Source: Anabas testudineus
Lineage: Eukaryota; Chordata; Actinopteri; Anabantiformes; Anabantidae
Assembly (NCBI RefSeq): GCF_900324465.2
Contig: NC_046611.1
Location: forward strand, 6,630,516-6,694,515
Direction: 5' to 3'
DNA: 64,000 bases
Part shown: positions 1-10,321 of the stretch, one piece after another
How positions within the stretch are numbered: the stretch's first letter is position 1
Layout of the letters: the number at the start of each line of letters is the position of its first letter
Program-made: the position numbers and the translations under genes
Notes under the pieces: generated by a model
The model's input: only the letters and a program-made list of their open reading frames with translations
Databases searched by the model: none
What the model was told of the DNA's origin: nothing

Positions 1-1060
1 CATTCTACCAACTACTAGTTAAAGTAGAAGAAATGTAATGTTCAGAGTCCATTCTAAACATTTCCTTAAAGACCTCACTCTATCAAAATTAAATGCTGTG
101 AAGGAGGCGTTCATGTAAAGAAGCCAACCAACGTCTCTGAGCTTAAACACAGGCTGACAAACAGACATGGACTCACATACTTTTACCAATCACAAATATT
201 TAAAATGGTGCAGCAATTAATTTCCACAATAAGTAACTTTGTTTTGTCTCTTTTGTTAACTTTTTTTTCATGTTTAGGACTGATCATATTTTATATATTT
301 TATAAATATGCCATATTTATACAGAAATAGAGAAAATTCAGAAGTGTTCATAAACTGAAGCACCGATTGTCATTCTGTTTATTATGTGAAGAACTTTGAG
401 AGTTTCATGTCTGTTGTAAAGAGGAAGTTAACAGAGTGCAGATTTAAGAAAAGAGAGGATTTGTGTTATGATGTGAAATTATTGTTTACTGTTTAACTAC
501 TCTATATAATTTGATTATTTAATAATTACATTTTAGCTTTGTTGAAACTGTGCTTTACTTTTAATTGCATAGTGAAAGATGCCAGTAAAATTGCTTTGTG
601 ACACAGACACACCTACCAACACACAGACATACACCCATAATTTTAATGATGGTTTTGATTGGATAGATTTTGTTTAAACCAGTGTTGTGATGACACGCGT
701 GTACTTCTTGATTCTATAGTTTCCTGTGAATAAAAGTATAAATAGCAACAAGAAAGTAAAGTGTTCAGACTCCTGCTCTCCTGAACGACCTGCACAGACC
801 TTACTGTGTTTACCACCTCTGTAGCTTAGGTTAGAAACAACTAAGAATATTTGCCACTCAATTTGCAAAGTGATACCACCTAAAGCTCTCAAACTAAGGT
901 AAGACTTAATGTTGTTAATGTGTTTTTTTTTCAGTTTTTCTTGTAGGCTTATCGGTAATTGTTGTGCATTGAGTATTTTTTGCTAATAACACTTTCATTG
1001 TTACTTACTCTGACTTTTGATCAATACACAATATCTTTACACTTATTTGAGTAAGGCATG
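1..1060 (+). repeat. Segmental duplicate block A (RNase promoter, exon 1, start of intron 1)
   Basis: This block aligns by eye with 24424-25440, with only scattered substitutions and small indels. The match covers upstream DNA, TATA box, untranslated exon 1, the splice donor and the first part of intron 1. It starts at base 1, so the duplicated unit continues to the left of the window. The matching copy at 24424 directly follows a decayed Tc1-like element, which may therefore also be present upstream of base 1. The block is host-locus duplication, not a transposon: it carries gene parts and no terminal repeats. Confidence 0.85.
737..898 (+). promoter_or_regulatory. TATA box and untranslated exon 1 of RNase gene 1
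   Basis: A TATA box (TATAAATA, 737-744) lies about 30 bp before the likely start of transcription near 767. The exon has no useful ATG and ends at 898 in a good donor (AAG|GTAAGA). The matching acceptor (TTTTTTCACCAG) ends at 1684, giving a 786-bp intron that ends six bases before the ATG of the coding exon. An untranslated first exon followed by a single coding exon is the standard RNase A-family layout. The exact transcription start is inferred. Confidence 0.7.
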
Positions 1061-1690
1061 TGAATACCAACCAGTTCTCATCAGCAAAACATATTGCAAG
1101 AGAATGTAAAGTCCCATTGGAAATTGTTAGAATGGCAAAATAAATCCTTTTGTTTTTGCTGTAATTTACATTTTGGTGTAAGATCAAAAGATGGATGTGA
1201 AACAAAAGTTCAGTCAGGCACTACAACAGCCCATTGGATAAGTGTACAATATTGACTCTCTGAATGGCAAAATAGGTCTGTATGTTGCTTATGTTTCATG
1301 TGGATGAGCCAACGAAACAACAAGTCACTCAGCAGCAAAAACAAACAAACAAACAAAAACAGCTATTAAAAATGTTTGGTTTGACTTCTCTTCACTGAGA
1401 TCCTATAAAACGATTGCAGATGAGACCAAGAAAGAAAACCAATCATATATCACTTAGTCTATATTTATAGAAAAAGGTTGTTAAATTTAATATGAAGACA
1501 GTGCTCTGTTCTTTCAAAATATACAAGAAGGAAAACACACAAATATTGCTTAAGGCAACAGTGTGAACACAAATATAAATATTGGTGCATAGAATATTTC
1601 TACTAACAAAGAAAATGAACATACATACAGCTGAGTCACTGTAACTTTAACTTTAACTTCTCTATCTTGTGTTTTTTTCACCAGTGAATC

Positions 1691-2041
1691 ATGAGGATCA
1701 TCTTTGCCTGTTTTCTGCTGGTGCTGCTCTCTGCCCTGGAGATCAGTGCACCTCTGAACTTTTATGACAAGCATGTCACCCCAAACATGGAAATTAATGA
1801 CTGTAGGGAGAAATTGCAAAGGTTAAAGATAAGGAATTTTAATACCTTCATTCTGACACAAAGGAAGACAGTAGAGGATCTATGTAGAAATGGTGATGGA
1901 TTGAGAAAACTTCAAAACGTAAACATTATTGATTGTAAAGTAAATAAAGTGGGTGTATTGTATGGTGCTATAGTTACAATTAAATGTGAAAATGGAATAC
2001 CTGTGCACTTGGAGAACGTAGCAAGAATTAAACCAAAATAG
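1691..2041 (+). CDS. Secreted RNase A-family protein, divergent (gene 1)
   Basis: 116 residues in one coding exon. Residues 1-20 are a signal peptide; the mature protein is only about 96 residues. The RNase A frame is clear: DKHV supplies the His12 equivalent, NTF matches the Thr45 strand, and IPVHL supplies the His119 equivalent. Two changes stand out. Where RNase A has Cys40-Lys41 this protein reads Ile-Arg, so the transition-state lysine is replaced by arginine. Cys95 is also absent, so the 40-95 disulfide is lost cleanly, leaving the C26-C84 and C58-C110 pairs. Family knowledge: fish members are secreted ribonucleases, some angiogenic or antibacterial. Inference: catalysis is weak or absent here, and a non-catalytic defence role is possible. 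The start has a signal peptide in frame and follows the acceptor by six bases. A poly(A) signal is at about 2057. Confidence 0.85.
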   Translation: MRIIFACFLLVLLSALEISAPLNFYDKHVTPNMEINDCREKLQRLKIRNFNTFILTQRKTVEDLCRNGDGLRKLQNVNIIDCKVNKVGVLYGAIVTIKCENGIPVHLENVARIKPK

Positions 2042-2609
2042 CGAAGTTTTGGAAAAAATAAAACAATACATTTTAAAACGCAAACAACTTGTCATGTTAT
2101 TTTGTATATATTAAAGGTGCTGTACAGTTTTATTATAAACTGATTATGTTTAGTGTAAATCAGTTCATGTGTGTAACAATATCAATTGAATGAATGTCTT
2201 TCCGTCCTTGTTAACATTTGTAAACCGTGTTTTTCAGTAATGTCGATTCAATTCTTGCTGCAATATTCTGAACCATTTCAAGGATGTTAATATTAGCATG
2301 GCAGTGGGAGGCTTTTTTTTTTTCTTTATTCATGCACAATACCTGGAAATAGACGGGCTGACTTTCACTTTACCTATTGTGAAACAAACATTTTTTACTG
2401 CTTCTCACTGCCTCTTGAAAACAATACAACAGTCTTGTGACTCCAGATCTGTCTTCATTTTCAGAGAGCTGTGTTTATAGTTTAATTTAAACAAAAATGT
2501 GTGATTTGTTTGATGGGAAGTTTGATAACGACATTTTATTTATACACTGAACTGAAACAAGACATATCAAAAATGACCAGGACAAAATTATTAGCTCTCT
2601 GACAACATT

Positions 2610-2685
2610 GCAGCTCAGCAGTGGCTCAGTTGGTAGAGCAGGTGTCTATGAGCCCCAGTGGTTCAACTCTTGGTTCCTCCTGTCA
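2610..2685 (+). repeat. tRNA-derived SINE head (fragment)
   Basis: The stretch has an A-box-like TGGCTCAGTTGG at about 2622 and a B-box-like GGTTCAACT at about 2659, spaced as in a tRNA promoter. The same tRNA-like head appears reversed at 25771-25953, which shares the CTATGA..CCCAG and GGTTCCTCCTG segments. There is no cloverleaf good enough for a working tRNA gene. Confidence 0.55.
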
Positions 2686-2690
2686 GTTTT

Positions 2691-2935
2691 CTTAGCTCAG
2701 TCATATGAAGAACATGGGTTTGTTCTGTTATTGTCTGTTTCATATCATCTGGTATGAAGCTGTCTCTCATTATAATAACACATATAAAACCCAGTATCAC
2801 TGAGACCCCATAGATCGACTTGATTAATGTGGCACAGATAGTTGTATCAGGGAGAGTTTGACCTCTTGACCTCTGCAGCATTTGCCTAGTTGAAAAGTTG
2901 CCAAAGCTGAAATCTCACTCCACCATTTTAAAAGT
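2691..2935. repeat. 245-bp local direct repeat, copy 1
   Basis: This stretch is closely similar to 6300-6545 in the same orientation. It runs from CATATGAAGAACATGGG through a shared AACCCAGTATCA core to a nearly identical end with CTCACTCCACCATTT. On the minus strand copy 1 is open for 72 codons, with a hydrophobic stretch, but copy 2 breaks that frame, so I do not call a gene. I do not recognise the family. Confidence 0.75.
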
Positions 2936-3289
2936 TTTCTTGATCTCAGTATTCAGTATTAAGAGACAATGTGTTTTATTTATGTGTTTTATTTGCTTAC
3001 ATTGACAGTCATTGTCTATCCTCCAGTGGCAAACAATAAAATCTTTGACTACTACCCAATTTATGCACCACTCATCAGCTGAGCAATCAATAAAGTAATA
3101 TACCAGTGTATAAACTGAAAAGGTTCTTGGTGGTCTGACCTCTTCCAGTTGATGAGATGGGGTTAGTAAAAACAACAGGGTGAATCCAGAACAGTGTCAC
3201 CTTCATGAAGGAGGGTTTATTACAGGAGTGGAGGCTTTGTTCAGCCAAAGATTTATTAACATTAAATGCTCCACAGAGCGCCACAGGAG

Positions 3290-3618
3290 ATCCTTTCTAC
3301 CTGTGGCAATCAATCTGTACAATTCCTCCCCCCTCTGTAAGGTGTGGGGGAAGTGATACTGTCATAACCTTGCTGTGCATATATTGACCCAATTTCATTT
3401 ATCTATTTACATATTCTGTATATATATTGAGTTTTTTTTTTTTATCGGTATTGATGTTATTGTGTATTTATGTTTGTGTATTTATGTTGGTGTTGGATCT
3501 TTCCTGGTTGTGGTTCCTTTTCTTTCTGTCTGTTTTGAGAACAATGGTAATGAGGCAAAACAATTTCCCTCTGGGATCAATAAAGTTTTTTGAATCTTGA
3601 ATCTTGAATCTTGAATCT
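3290..3618 (+). repeat. 3' tail of a non-LTR retrotransposon
   Basis: The stretch ends in CTGGGATCAATAAAG followed by TTTTTTGAATCTTG and a (GAATCTT)n run. Fish LINEs and their SINE partners commonly end with this kind of tail. No coding region is attached, as expected for a strongly 5'-truncated insertion. The family cannot be fixed from the tail alone. Confidence 0.55.
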
Positions 3619-3985
3619 TTAGTCTTTACAGTCAGGTGCTTTAGTTTATTTCTTTTTAAGATTTGTGTACAATAATTAAAACCCTTCCTTAATGGGGAAT
3701 TGTTCTGTGTTTAAATTGGGCATCATGGTTGTTCTGGAGCAGAGAAATCTTACAAACTTGAAATATTTGGATATGTGTTTGAATAAGTTCATCTGGTTGA
3801 TAAAAGAAAGAAGAATTACAAGGTAAGTGTTAATTTGAATATACAGACAGATGATATGGACCAACGAGAGTCAGGACAATGTTTTTGGCTAAGTTAACTT
3901 GCATATGGTAAATACTGAGCTGTTTTTGAACAATCTCTGTTCAGATTCAATCCCTATAAGTACTCGTTTGAGGTCATATTTGAAA
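3618..3985 (+). repeat. RNase-array noncoding module, copy A
   Basis: Shared landmarks in order are CAGTCAGGTGCT, GGGGAATTGTTCTGTG, TTGAATATACAGACAG, TTAACTTGCATATG, GAGCTGT and CTCTGTTCAGAT. The same series recurs at 21895-22090, 28875-29390 and 29870-30135. It is not a known mobile element and codes for nothing obvious. Its repetition through the RNase array suggests it belongs to the ancestral tandem unit. Confidence 0.65.
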
Positions 3986-3989
3986 TGTA

Positions 3990-5680
3990 GTGCAACTTGC
4001 AACGTTATAACCATCAGTCAGATGTGCTGCACATCCTCACCTGCATAATTTGCATTACTTCAATACATAAAAGGCTCACTGCAGGTGTTAAACATTAACA
4101 CAAGCAAAAAAAGTTATTTTTACTTTACTTTAATACTTTTTTAAAATCTGTGTTGAAGCATATTATTAGCACAATTAGAAGTAAATAATTAGTAAAAATG
4201 TTTGTAATGCAAATTTGAACTTAACTTATTATAAACTTATTTATAATATTATTATATTTATATAATAAATTCATTGGCATTGTAATGACACTGTATATTC
4301 ATTAGTATATTAATCAAGCTGCATTCAATTACACTACAATTGTATTAATGTGAATGTACTTTATGGATTTACATTGAATTAAGTAACTTAATTTAACACA
4401 CAACACACACTTTTATATACACTTGAAAAGTAAGGAACTCAATGCAGCCTAATGTAGTCTGCAGTCACATAGCGACACCTGTCCATCGGCAATAACAGTC
4501 CCCGGTAACCCGGACCAATTAGGGTCGCACCGTTATTTGTGGGTCATTGTGTTTTTATTTGCATCGCGCTATTTGGATTGTATTTTCATAGCTCTTCTCC
4601 ACCTTGTACTTCAATAAGTCCAAGTACAGGTCCAGACTTACTGATGATCATCTTTAAACCATACTGAGGGTCTCAGCTGCTTCCTCCCTCAAGACAAATG
4701 TGGCTCGACTATGATCTATGAGCAGATATAGAAGACTAAAGAAACCACATATAGTCGCCGACCAGAGGATCTAATTATTATTAATATTTTCATTGTTATT
4801 ATTATTTTATTTATTTATTACTGATTTATTTTCTTATTACTTTTTTATGTGTTTATTTATTTTTTCATATTATTTTGTATTAAAAAATAAAAATAAATAG
4901 ATTTGAGAAGATAGGAATTTTTTTTAACAAAGCTTTACTTGTGGAAGACCTGATGCGGCCCAGCCTCACCCAGACTCTGCCTCCTGCGGCCCCCAGGTAA
5001 ATTGAGTTTGAGACCTCTGATTTAGGGTTTATACTGTTTCTGCATTTGTTGCATGATGTAAATGACACAATAGTGCAACAGGAAAGGTTGAGTAAACATG
5101 CTAAATAAACGGTGTCAGAAATAATCTCCTACTAATACAGACTAAAAGATATGCTACAAATAAAAACTTTAAAATTGACATTGTTTAAGATGTTATTTTG
5201 GTCATGATGGTGCTACAGTACATGGTGTCTTGTATTTATTTAAATATTTATATATAATTGAATAATAATAATGTTGCATTTTTTGAAAGATTCTTTACAC
5301 CTTAAAGATAAAACATTTCAAAACAGGAAAAACATGTCTGCTCATCACTAACACCTTGTGGTTTTCTCAGGAACCTGAATTCAGTTCTGCTCCTCTGTCA
5401 AAGAGTGAGAAGAACAGTTTACTGTGACTGTATTTAAGACATCGATATTAAAGTTAATTTTCAAATGAACACCTCACTGTTCTTATTGTAAAGAGTTTAA
5501 GTTACACAAGTCTAAATTCTCAGCAGAAAAGTTCTAAAAATACTTTGTAAAACACTTGTTTAACACTCAACATGAACATGATGAATCCTCCAGGAGCTGG
5601 TAGAGAACAAAGAGCAAAAAATGATTATTGTTTCATTTGCTCCGTTAATGCTGAATATGGAAATAAGCATCTTTTTGATA
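3990..5680. other. Intergenic stretch, no gene seen
   Basis: AT-rich DNA with short A/T runs and homopolymers. A low-complexity ATT/TTTA-rich patch lies near 4770-4900. I see no exon with flanking splice signals and no RNA gene. Confidence 0.6.
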
Positions 5681-5684
5681 GAAA

Positions 5685-6215
5685 GTTTTTCATTTATTTA
5701 CATTAGTTACCATCCTCACTTTACAATGACTGATTCTACATTACACTGTATGTAGCAGATGCAAGTTGGTAAAGCTGCAGAAAAGTAAATCAGTGTTAAG
5801 AGTCTTAACAGCCACCTTATAAATATGTGACCATACAAAGAAAATGTAATTAGTCTACAAATGTGGTGATAATATGTCAGTGTTATGATCACAGTTTTCT
5901 TCTATCAGTGCTAAAACAAAACTATAAAAAGATTACATTTGAAGAAATTCCAGCTTTACAGCTTTAATTCTATGATTTGTTTTTGTTTAGGAATTCGATA
6001 TTGTCCACATATTTAGTATGAAGTGTTGTTTGATGTGAAGTATTTCAATAATACTGTTTAAACTGTTAGTCTTTTTACATACAGTCAATCAAAAACTACT
6101 AAATTTAATGTTTTCATTGCATCTGTCCATCGACCAACATGCCACATACAGTGCAGTGTAGAATCAGTGATTGTAAAGTGTGGATGGTAACTAATGTAAA
6201 TGAACGAGTAAATAA
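5685..6215. repeat. Long inverted repeat, MITE-like foldback element
   Basis: The left arm (about 5697-5775) matches the reverse complement of the right arm (about 6130-6210) for roughly 65-85 bases with few mismatches. Both carry CTAATGTAAAT and its complement, GATGGTAACTAATG and GTAGAATCAGT. The intervening 340 bp is AT-rich and noncoding. Size and structure fit a nonautonomous DNA transposon with long terminal inverted repeats. I could not define a target-site duplication. Confidence 0.6.
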
Positions 6216-6299
6216 AACATAAAAGTACTGGAATTTTCTGCAACAGACATTAACATCAGAGTTGAGTTGTTGAGTTTACTACTAATCTTTATTACAGAG

Positions 6300-6545
6300 C
6301 TCACATAGTCATATGAGGAACATGGGTTTGTTCTGTTGTTGCTTGTTTCATAACGTCTGGTATGAAGCTGTTACTGGTTAAACAATAAACAAAACATATA
6401 AAACCCAGTATCAGTTCATGGATCCACTCTTAGATTTAATGTAACACATGTAGTTGTATCAGGGAGAGGTTGACCTCTTGACCTCTGCAGTGTTTGCCTA
6501 GTTGACAAGCTGCCAAAGCTGAAATCTCACTCCACCATTTCAAAT
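6300..6545. repeat. 245-bp local direct repeat, copy 2
   Basis: This is the second copy of the unit at 2691-2935. The middle part is more altered (an AACAATAAACAAAACATA segment replaces the first copy's sequence), and the reading frame open in copy 1 is interrupted here. The pair is about 3.6 kb apart in the same orientation. Confidence 0.75.
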
Positions 6546-6549
6546 CTCT

Positions 6550-7595
6550 TTTTGAAGCCTGAATATGAGGAGAAGTTAAAGGTGGGTCTCTGTAGTGCAG
6601 TACTGAGAACAACATCTGGTCCACTTGATTGGTTAGAAGGATCAAAAATGGTTTGCAGGAATTTAGAGAAACAATAAGAGGGGCCCTCTTGAAGTTGGAT
6701 AATGGCAACTGGATTTATTTTTTGTTGTGTCAAAATGTTTCACTACTCATCCACGGCACCTCCATGACTGAGAATGTGAGAATGACGTAGGTGAGGACAC
6801 ACTGACAGCTATGAAAGCTGTGTCTGGGTGGACAGCTAGTATCTGAGAAACTGCTCCATGTTAGACCTCAGCAATCATAATATTCTTCATCATAACAGCA
6901 ATATTACATAAAATTAGAATACTACTGGATTATTCCCTTTTTATGGCAAATGCTTAATTTAGATTGATTAGATTTTCCAGGAAGACACATTTTTATTTTA
7001 AGTGAGAGAGTAAAGAAATATATTTTCTAAACATGTTTGCGCAATAAAACTCAAATGTATTTTATCTTGTCCCCATAAAATGGTGACTAGATAAATCAAG
7101 ACGTGTTACTCTTATCTGTCAAAGCAGCTTAGACTCATTTGTCAGATAGGAGAACAAACTTCTCGTTTTTTTTCACTAAACAGTGACTTGTATTTTTGCT
7201 GTTTGTCTTAAAGAGGAAGAGAAATGAGAAAGATGATACTGTACCTTATGAAAAACAAACATATATAGTGTATTTAACTGATGTTTTTTAAAAATACTAC
7301 GTGTGTAGTTTACTGCGACACTGACATTATTAGGATATAATGTTTAGCTTGAAATAATTTTATATGTTTTGTAATGATTTAATAACTTATCTTTGGCTCA
7401 TCAAGTAATATTTTTAGTTGTTTAAATTATAAAAGATTAATTGTTCTATTTTTATGCTTTTCTTCAAAATGAAATGTTTTAACTATTTGATTATATAAAA
7501 ATATGTATATTTTTAACAGCCTAGTTTGAAATTTACATCAGTTTATTTTAAAACTGTCCACTGGTGTGAATGTCTCTAACTAAACAATCAGAAAC
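6550..7595. other. Intergenic stretch, nothing recognised
   Basis: AT-rich DNA between the local repeat and the transposon island. No supported exon, RNA gene or clear repeat boundary was seen. Confidence 0.5.
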
Positions 7596-7599
7596 AGGC

Positions 7600-8425
7600 T
7601 TAATGAGGGTGGCCTGAGAGCCAGACGTCTTGTAGTGGGCCCGGTGCTCACTGCCCAGCACCATGGAGCTCCATTGGCCTTTTGCCATAGAACACTAGAA
7701 TTGACAAGTTTGCTACTGGTGCCCTGTGCTTTTCAAAGATGAAAGCAGGTTCACCGTGAACACATGTGACAGACATGAAGGAGACACATAGACCTCTGGG
7801 ACCTCTGGGATATGTTTCTGTCCATCCGACTGTCTGGGAGCTCAGACAGTCTGAGTACAATATGATGTCTCTGTAAAATTTTATAGAAACACTTTCAATA
7901 ATTTGCTGTTGCAGCCTCAACACTGTAGTTACTTACAGTGTTTCTGTGATTTTTTTCTGATGTCAGATTTAATAAAATATATTCTTGTCTTCTATTGCTC
8001 TCCAAGCAACTGTGTTCTGGAAAGACCTTAACACCCATAAAGAAACTATCAGTGGATGTGGATCATGGAGAATCTTTGAGAAGGTTTTGTGGACTTGTCA
8101 CCTGAGGACCTGTGTGCAGATGAGCACAAAGTGGATGTGGATCATGGTTGGGAGCGTTATGCTGCCTGTAACATTGTTCAGCGTTAGTTTGGTGGTGGGT
8201 CAGTGATGGTTTGGGGAGGCATATCCATGGAAGGACCTCTACAGGCTAGACAGCAGCACCCTGAGTGCTATTAAGAATTGTAATGACATCCTTGGACTCA
8301 TTGTCAGTCATACACTGGTGCATTAGGTCCTGGGTTCCTCCTAGTGCACGACAATAACTCGTGACGAGAGTGTGCAGGCATTTCCTTGAGGATGAAGGAA
8401 CTGATAACATTGACTTTATTCTAGC
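7600..8425 (+). mobile_element. Decayed Tc1-like DNA transposon (transposase remnant)
   Basis: Pieces of a Tc1-like transposase can be read on the plus strand in several frames. 7600-7790 gives a GLRARR..VGPVLTAQH-like segment and a following DESRFT-like motif with the first catalytic Asp. 8140-8240 gives WERYAACNIVQR and FGGGSVMVWGGIS. 8330-8425 gives a degraded HDNARPHV-like stretch and RRFLEDEGTDNIDF. About 200 bp of unrelated sequence separates the first two pieces. The element stops abruptly at about 8425, where the RTE LINE begins. Frameshifts and stops are many, so it is dead. A shorter copy of the same family is at 22760-22845. Confidence 0.75.
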
Positions 8426-10157
8426 TTCATACATTTTCAACATTCTCAAAGTAAAAATGGCATCAGTGGTGCTCTTACGGGGCATGAAACCATGCTGCTC
8501 ACAAATCTCCACCTTCTTCCTAAGCCTGGCTTCCACTACTCTTTCCCACAGCTTCATTGTGTGGCTCATCAACTTTATTCCTCTGTAGTTGCTGCAGTTC
8601 TGCGTGTCACCCTTGTTCTTAAAGATCGGAACCAGAACACTTCTCCTCCATTCCTCAGGCATCTTCTCACTCTCTAGAATCCTATTGAACAAACTGGTTA
8701 GAAACTCCACTGCTGTCTCTCCTAAGCACTTCCACACCTCCACAGGTACGTCATCAGGACCAACAGCCTTTCCACTCTTCATCCTTTTCAGAGCCTTCCT
8801 CACCTCATCCTTTCCAATCTCTGCTATTTCCTGCTCCACAACATCCACATCTTCCTCCCTTCTTTCCCTGTCATTTTCCTCGTTCATCAGTTCCTCAAAA
8901 TACTCCTTCCATCTTTTCTGCAGACTGTCCTGGGTTGTTAGCACCTTTCCATCTCTGTCCTTAATCACCCTTATCTGTTGCACATCCTTCCCATCTCTTT
9001 CTCTCTGTCTGGCTAGCCTGTACAAGTCCATCTCTCCTTCCTTTGTGTCTAACCTGTCATACAGCTCATCGTAAGCTTTCTGTTTGGCCTTTGCCACCTC
9101 CCTCTTAACTCTACGCTGCACTTCCTTGTACTCCTGTCTACTTTCCTCAGTCCTTTCTACATCCCACTTCCTTCTAGCCAACCTCTTCCTCTGAATGCAT
9201 TCCTGTACTTCCTCATTCCACCACCAAGTGTCTTTACCGTCTTTCCTCTTTCCAGATGACACACCTAGCACCTTCCTACCTGTTTCCCTGATAACTTCTG
9301 CTGTAGTTTCCCAGTCATCTGGAAGCTCATCCTGAGCACGCAGAACCTGTCTCAACTTCTGCCTGAATTCCTCACAAGTTTCTTCATTCTTTAACTTCCA
9401 CCACTTGGTCTTCTTTTCTGTCTTCCCTCTCTTCTTCTTCCTGACCTCCAGAGTCATCTTACACACCACCATGCGGTGCTGTCTGGCTACACTCTCTCCT
9501 ACCACTACTTGCAGCCTCTAACTTCTCTCAAATGACCTCGTCTACATAGGATGTAGTCCACCTGCGTACTCCTACCTCCACTTCTGTATGTCACTCTGTG
9601 TTCCTCTCTCTTCTGGAAGTAAGTGTTGACTACAGCCATTTCCATCCTCTTAGCAAAGTCTACCACCATCTGTCCTTCCAGATTCCTTTCCTTTACTCCA
9701 AACCTGCCTCATCACCTCTGTTGCCCTCACCAACATGCCCATTGAAGTCTGCTCCAACAACAACTCTCTCTCCTGTGGGGATACTCTCTATGACCTCATC
9801 AAACTCACTCCAGAATCTCTCCTTCTCTTCTAACTCACAGCCAACCTGTGGAGCATACCCACTGACTACATTCACCATCACCCCTTCAATTTCTAGATTT
9901 AGGCTCATCACCCTGTCTGAGACTCTTTTCACCTCTAGAACATTGTTCACAAACTCCCCCTTCAGAATCACTCCTACCCCGTTTCTCTTACTATCCACAC
10001 CATGTTAGAACAGTTTGTATCCTCCTCCAATACTACGTGCCTTGCTGCCCTTCCACCTTGTCTCCTGCACACACAGAACATCTACCTTCCTTCTCTCTAT
10101 CATGTCTGCCAGCTCTCTGCCTTTCCCTGTCATTGTGCCAACGTTAAGAGTCCTTCA
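8425..10157 (-). mobile_element. RTE-clade LINE, truncated at both functional ends
   Basis: On the minus strand 9998-9693 encodes the apurinic-endonuclease domain (VSGYAPQVG, then VVVGADFNGHVGEGN with the catalytic GDFN-type motif). 9505-8430 encodes the linker and the start of reverse transcriptase (GKAVGPDDVPVEVWK, VPIFKNKGD, NYRGI, QHGFMPRKSTTDAIF). The sequence ends before the catalytic YADD region. The 5' end reaches about 10157, where a LNVGTMTGKGRELADMIE-type start is visible. At least one break separates the two open stretches. It is unusual that the 3' half is missing, because LINEs normally lose the 5' end; a later deletion or rearrangement at the junction with the Tc1 remnant is likely. 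Confidence 0.85.
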
Positions 10158-10321
10158 GGTGTGCAGCAATCTTTTTAGTTAGCATCAGTTTCCTTTTTAG
10201 ACTCCAGTCATAGACACCCTGCTAATTCAGTGTTTTACCTAGTGTGACTCATGTACACAAATGTTAGACAGTTCCAATGATGCCTTCAAAATTTTAGCTG
10301 GGTTGTTTCTTTACCTCATTA

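Noticed and set aside
2610-2685. Possible tRNA gene
   Set aside because: A and B boxes are present but the arms do not pair into a cloverleaf, and a second diverged copy with a LINE-type tail shows it is a SINE. The same holds for 22868-23006, 25771-25953 and 29001-29206.
8589-9074. 161-codon plus-strand frame rich in Ser and Leu
   Set aside because: It is the complement of the RTE LINE coding region; its composition is explained by the purine-rich sense strand.
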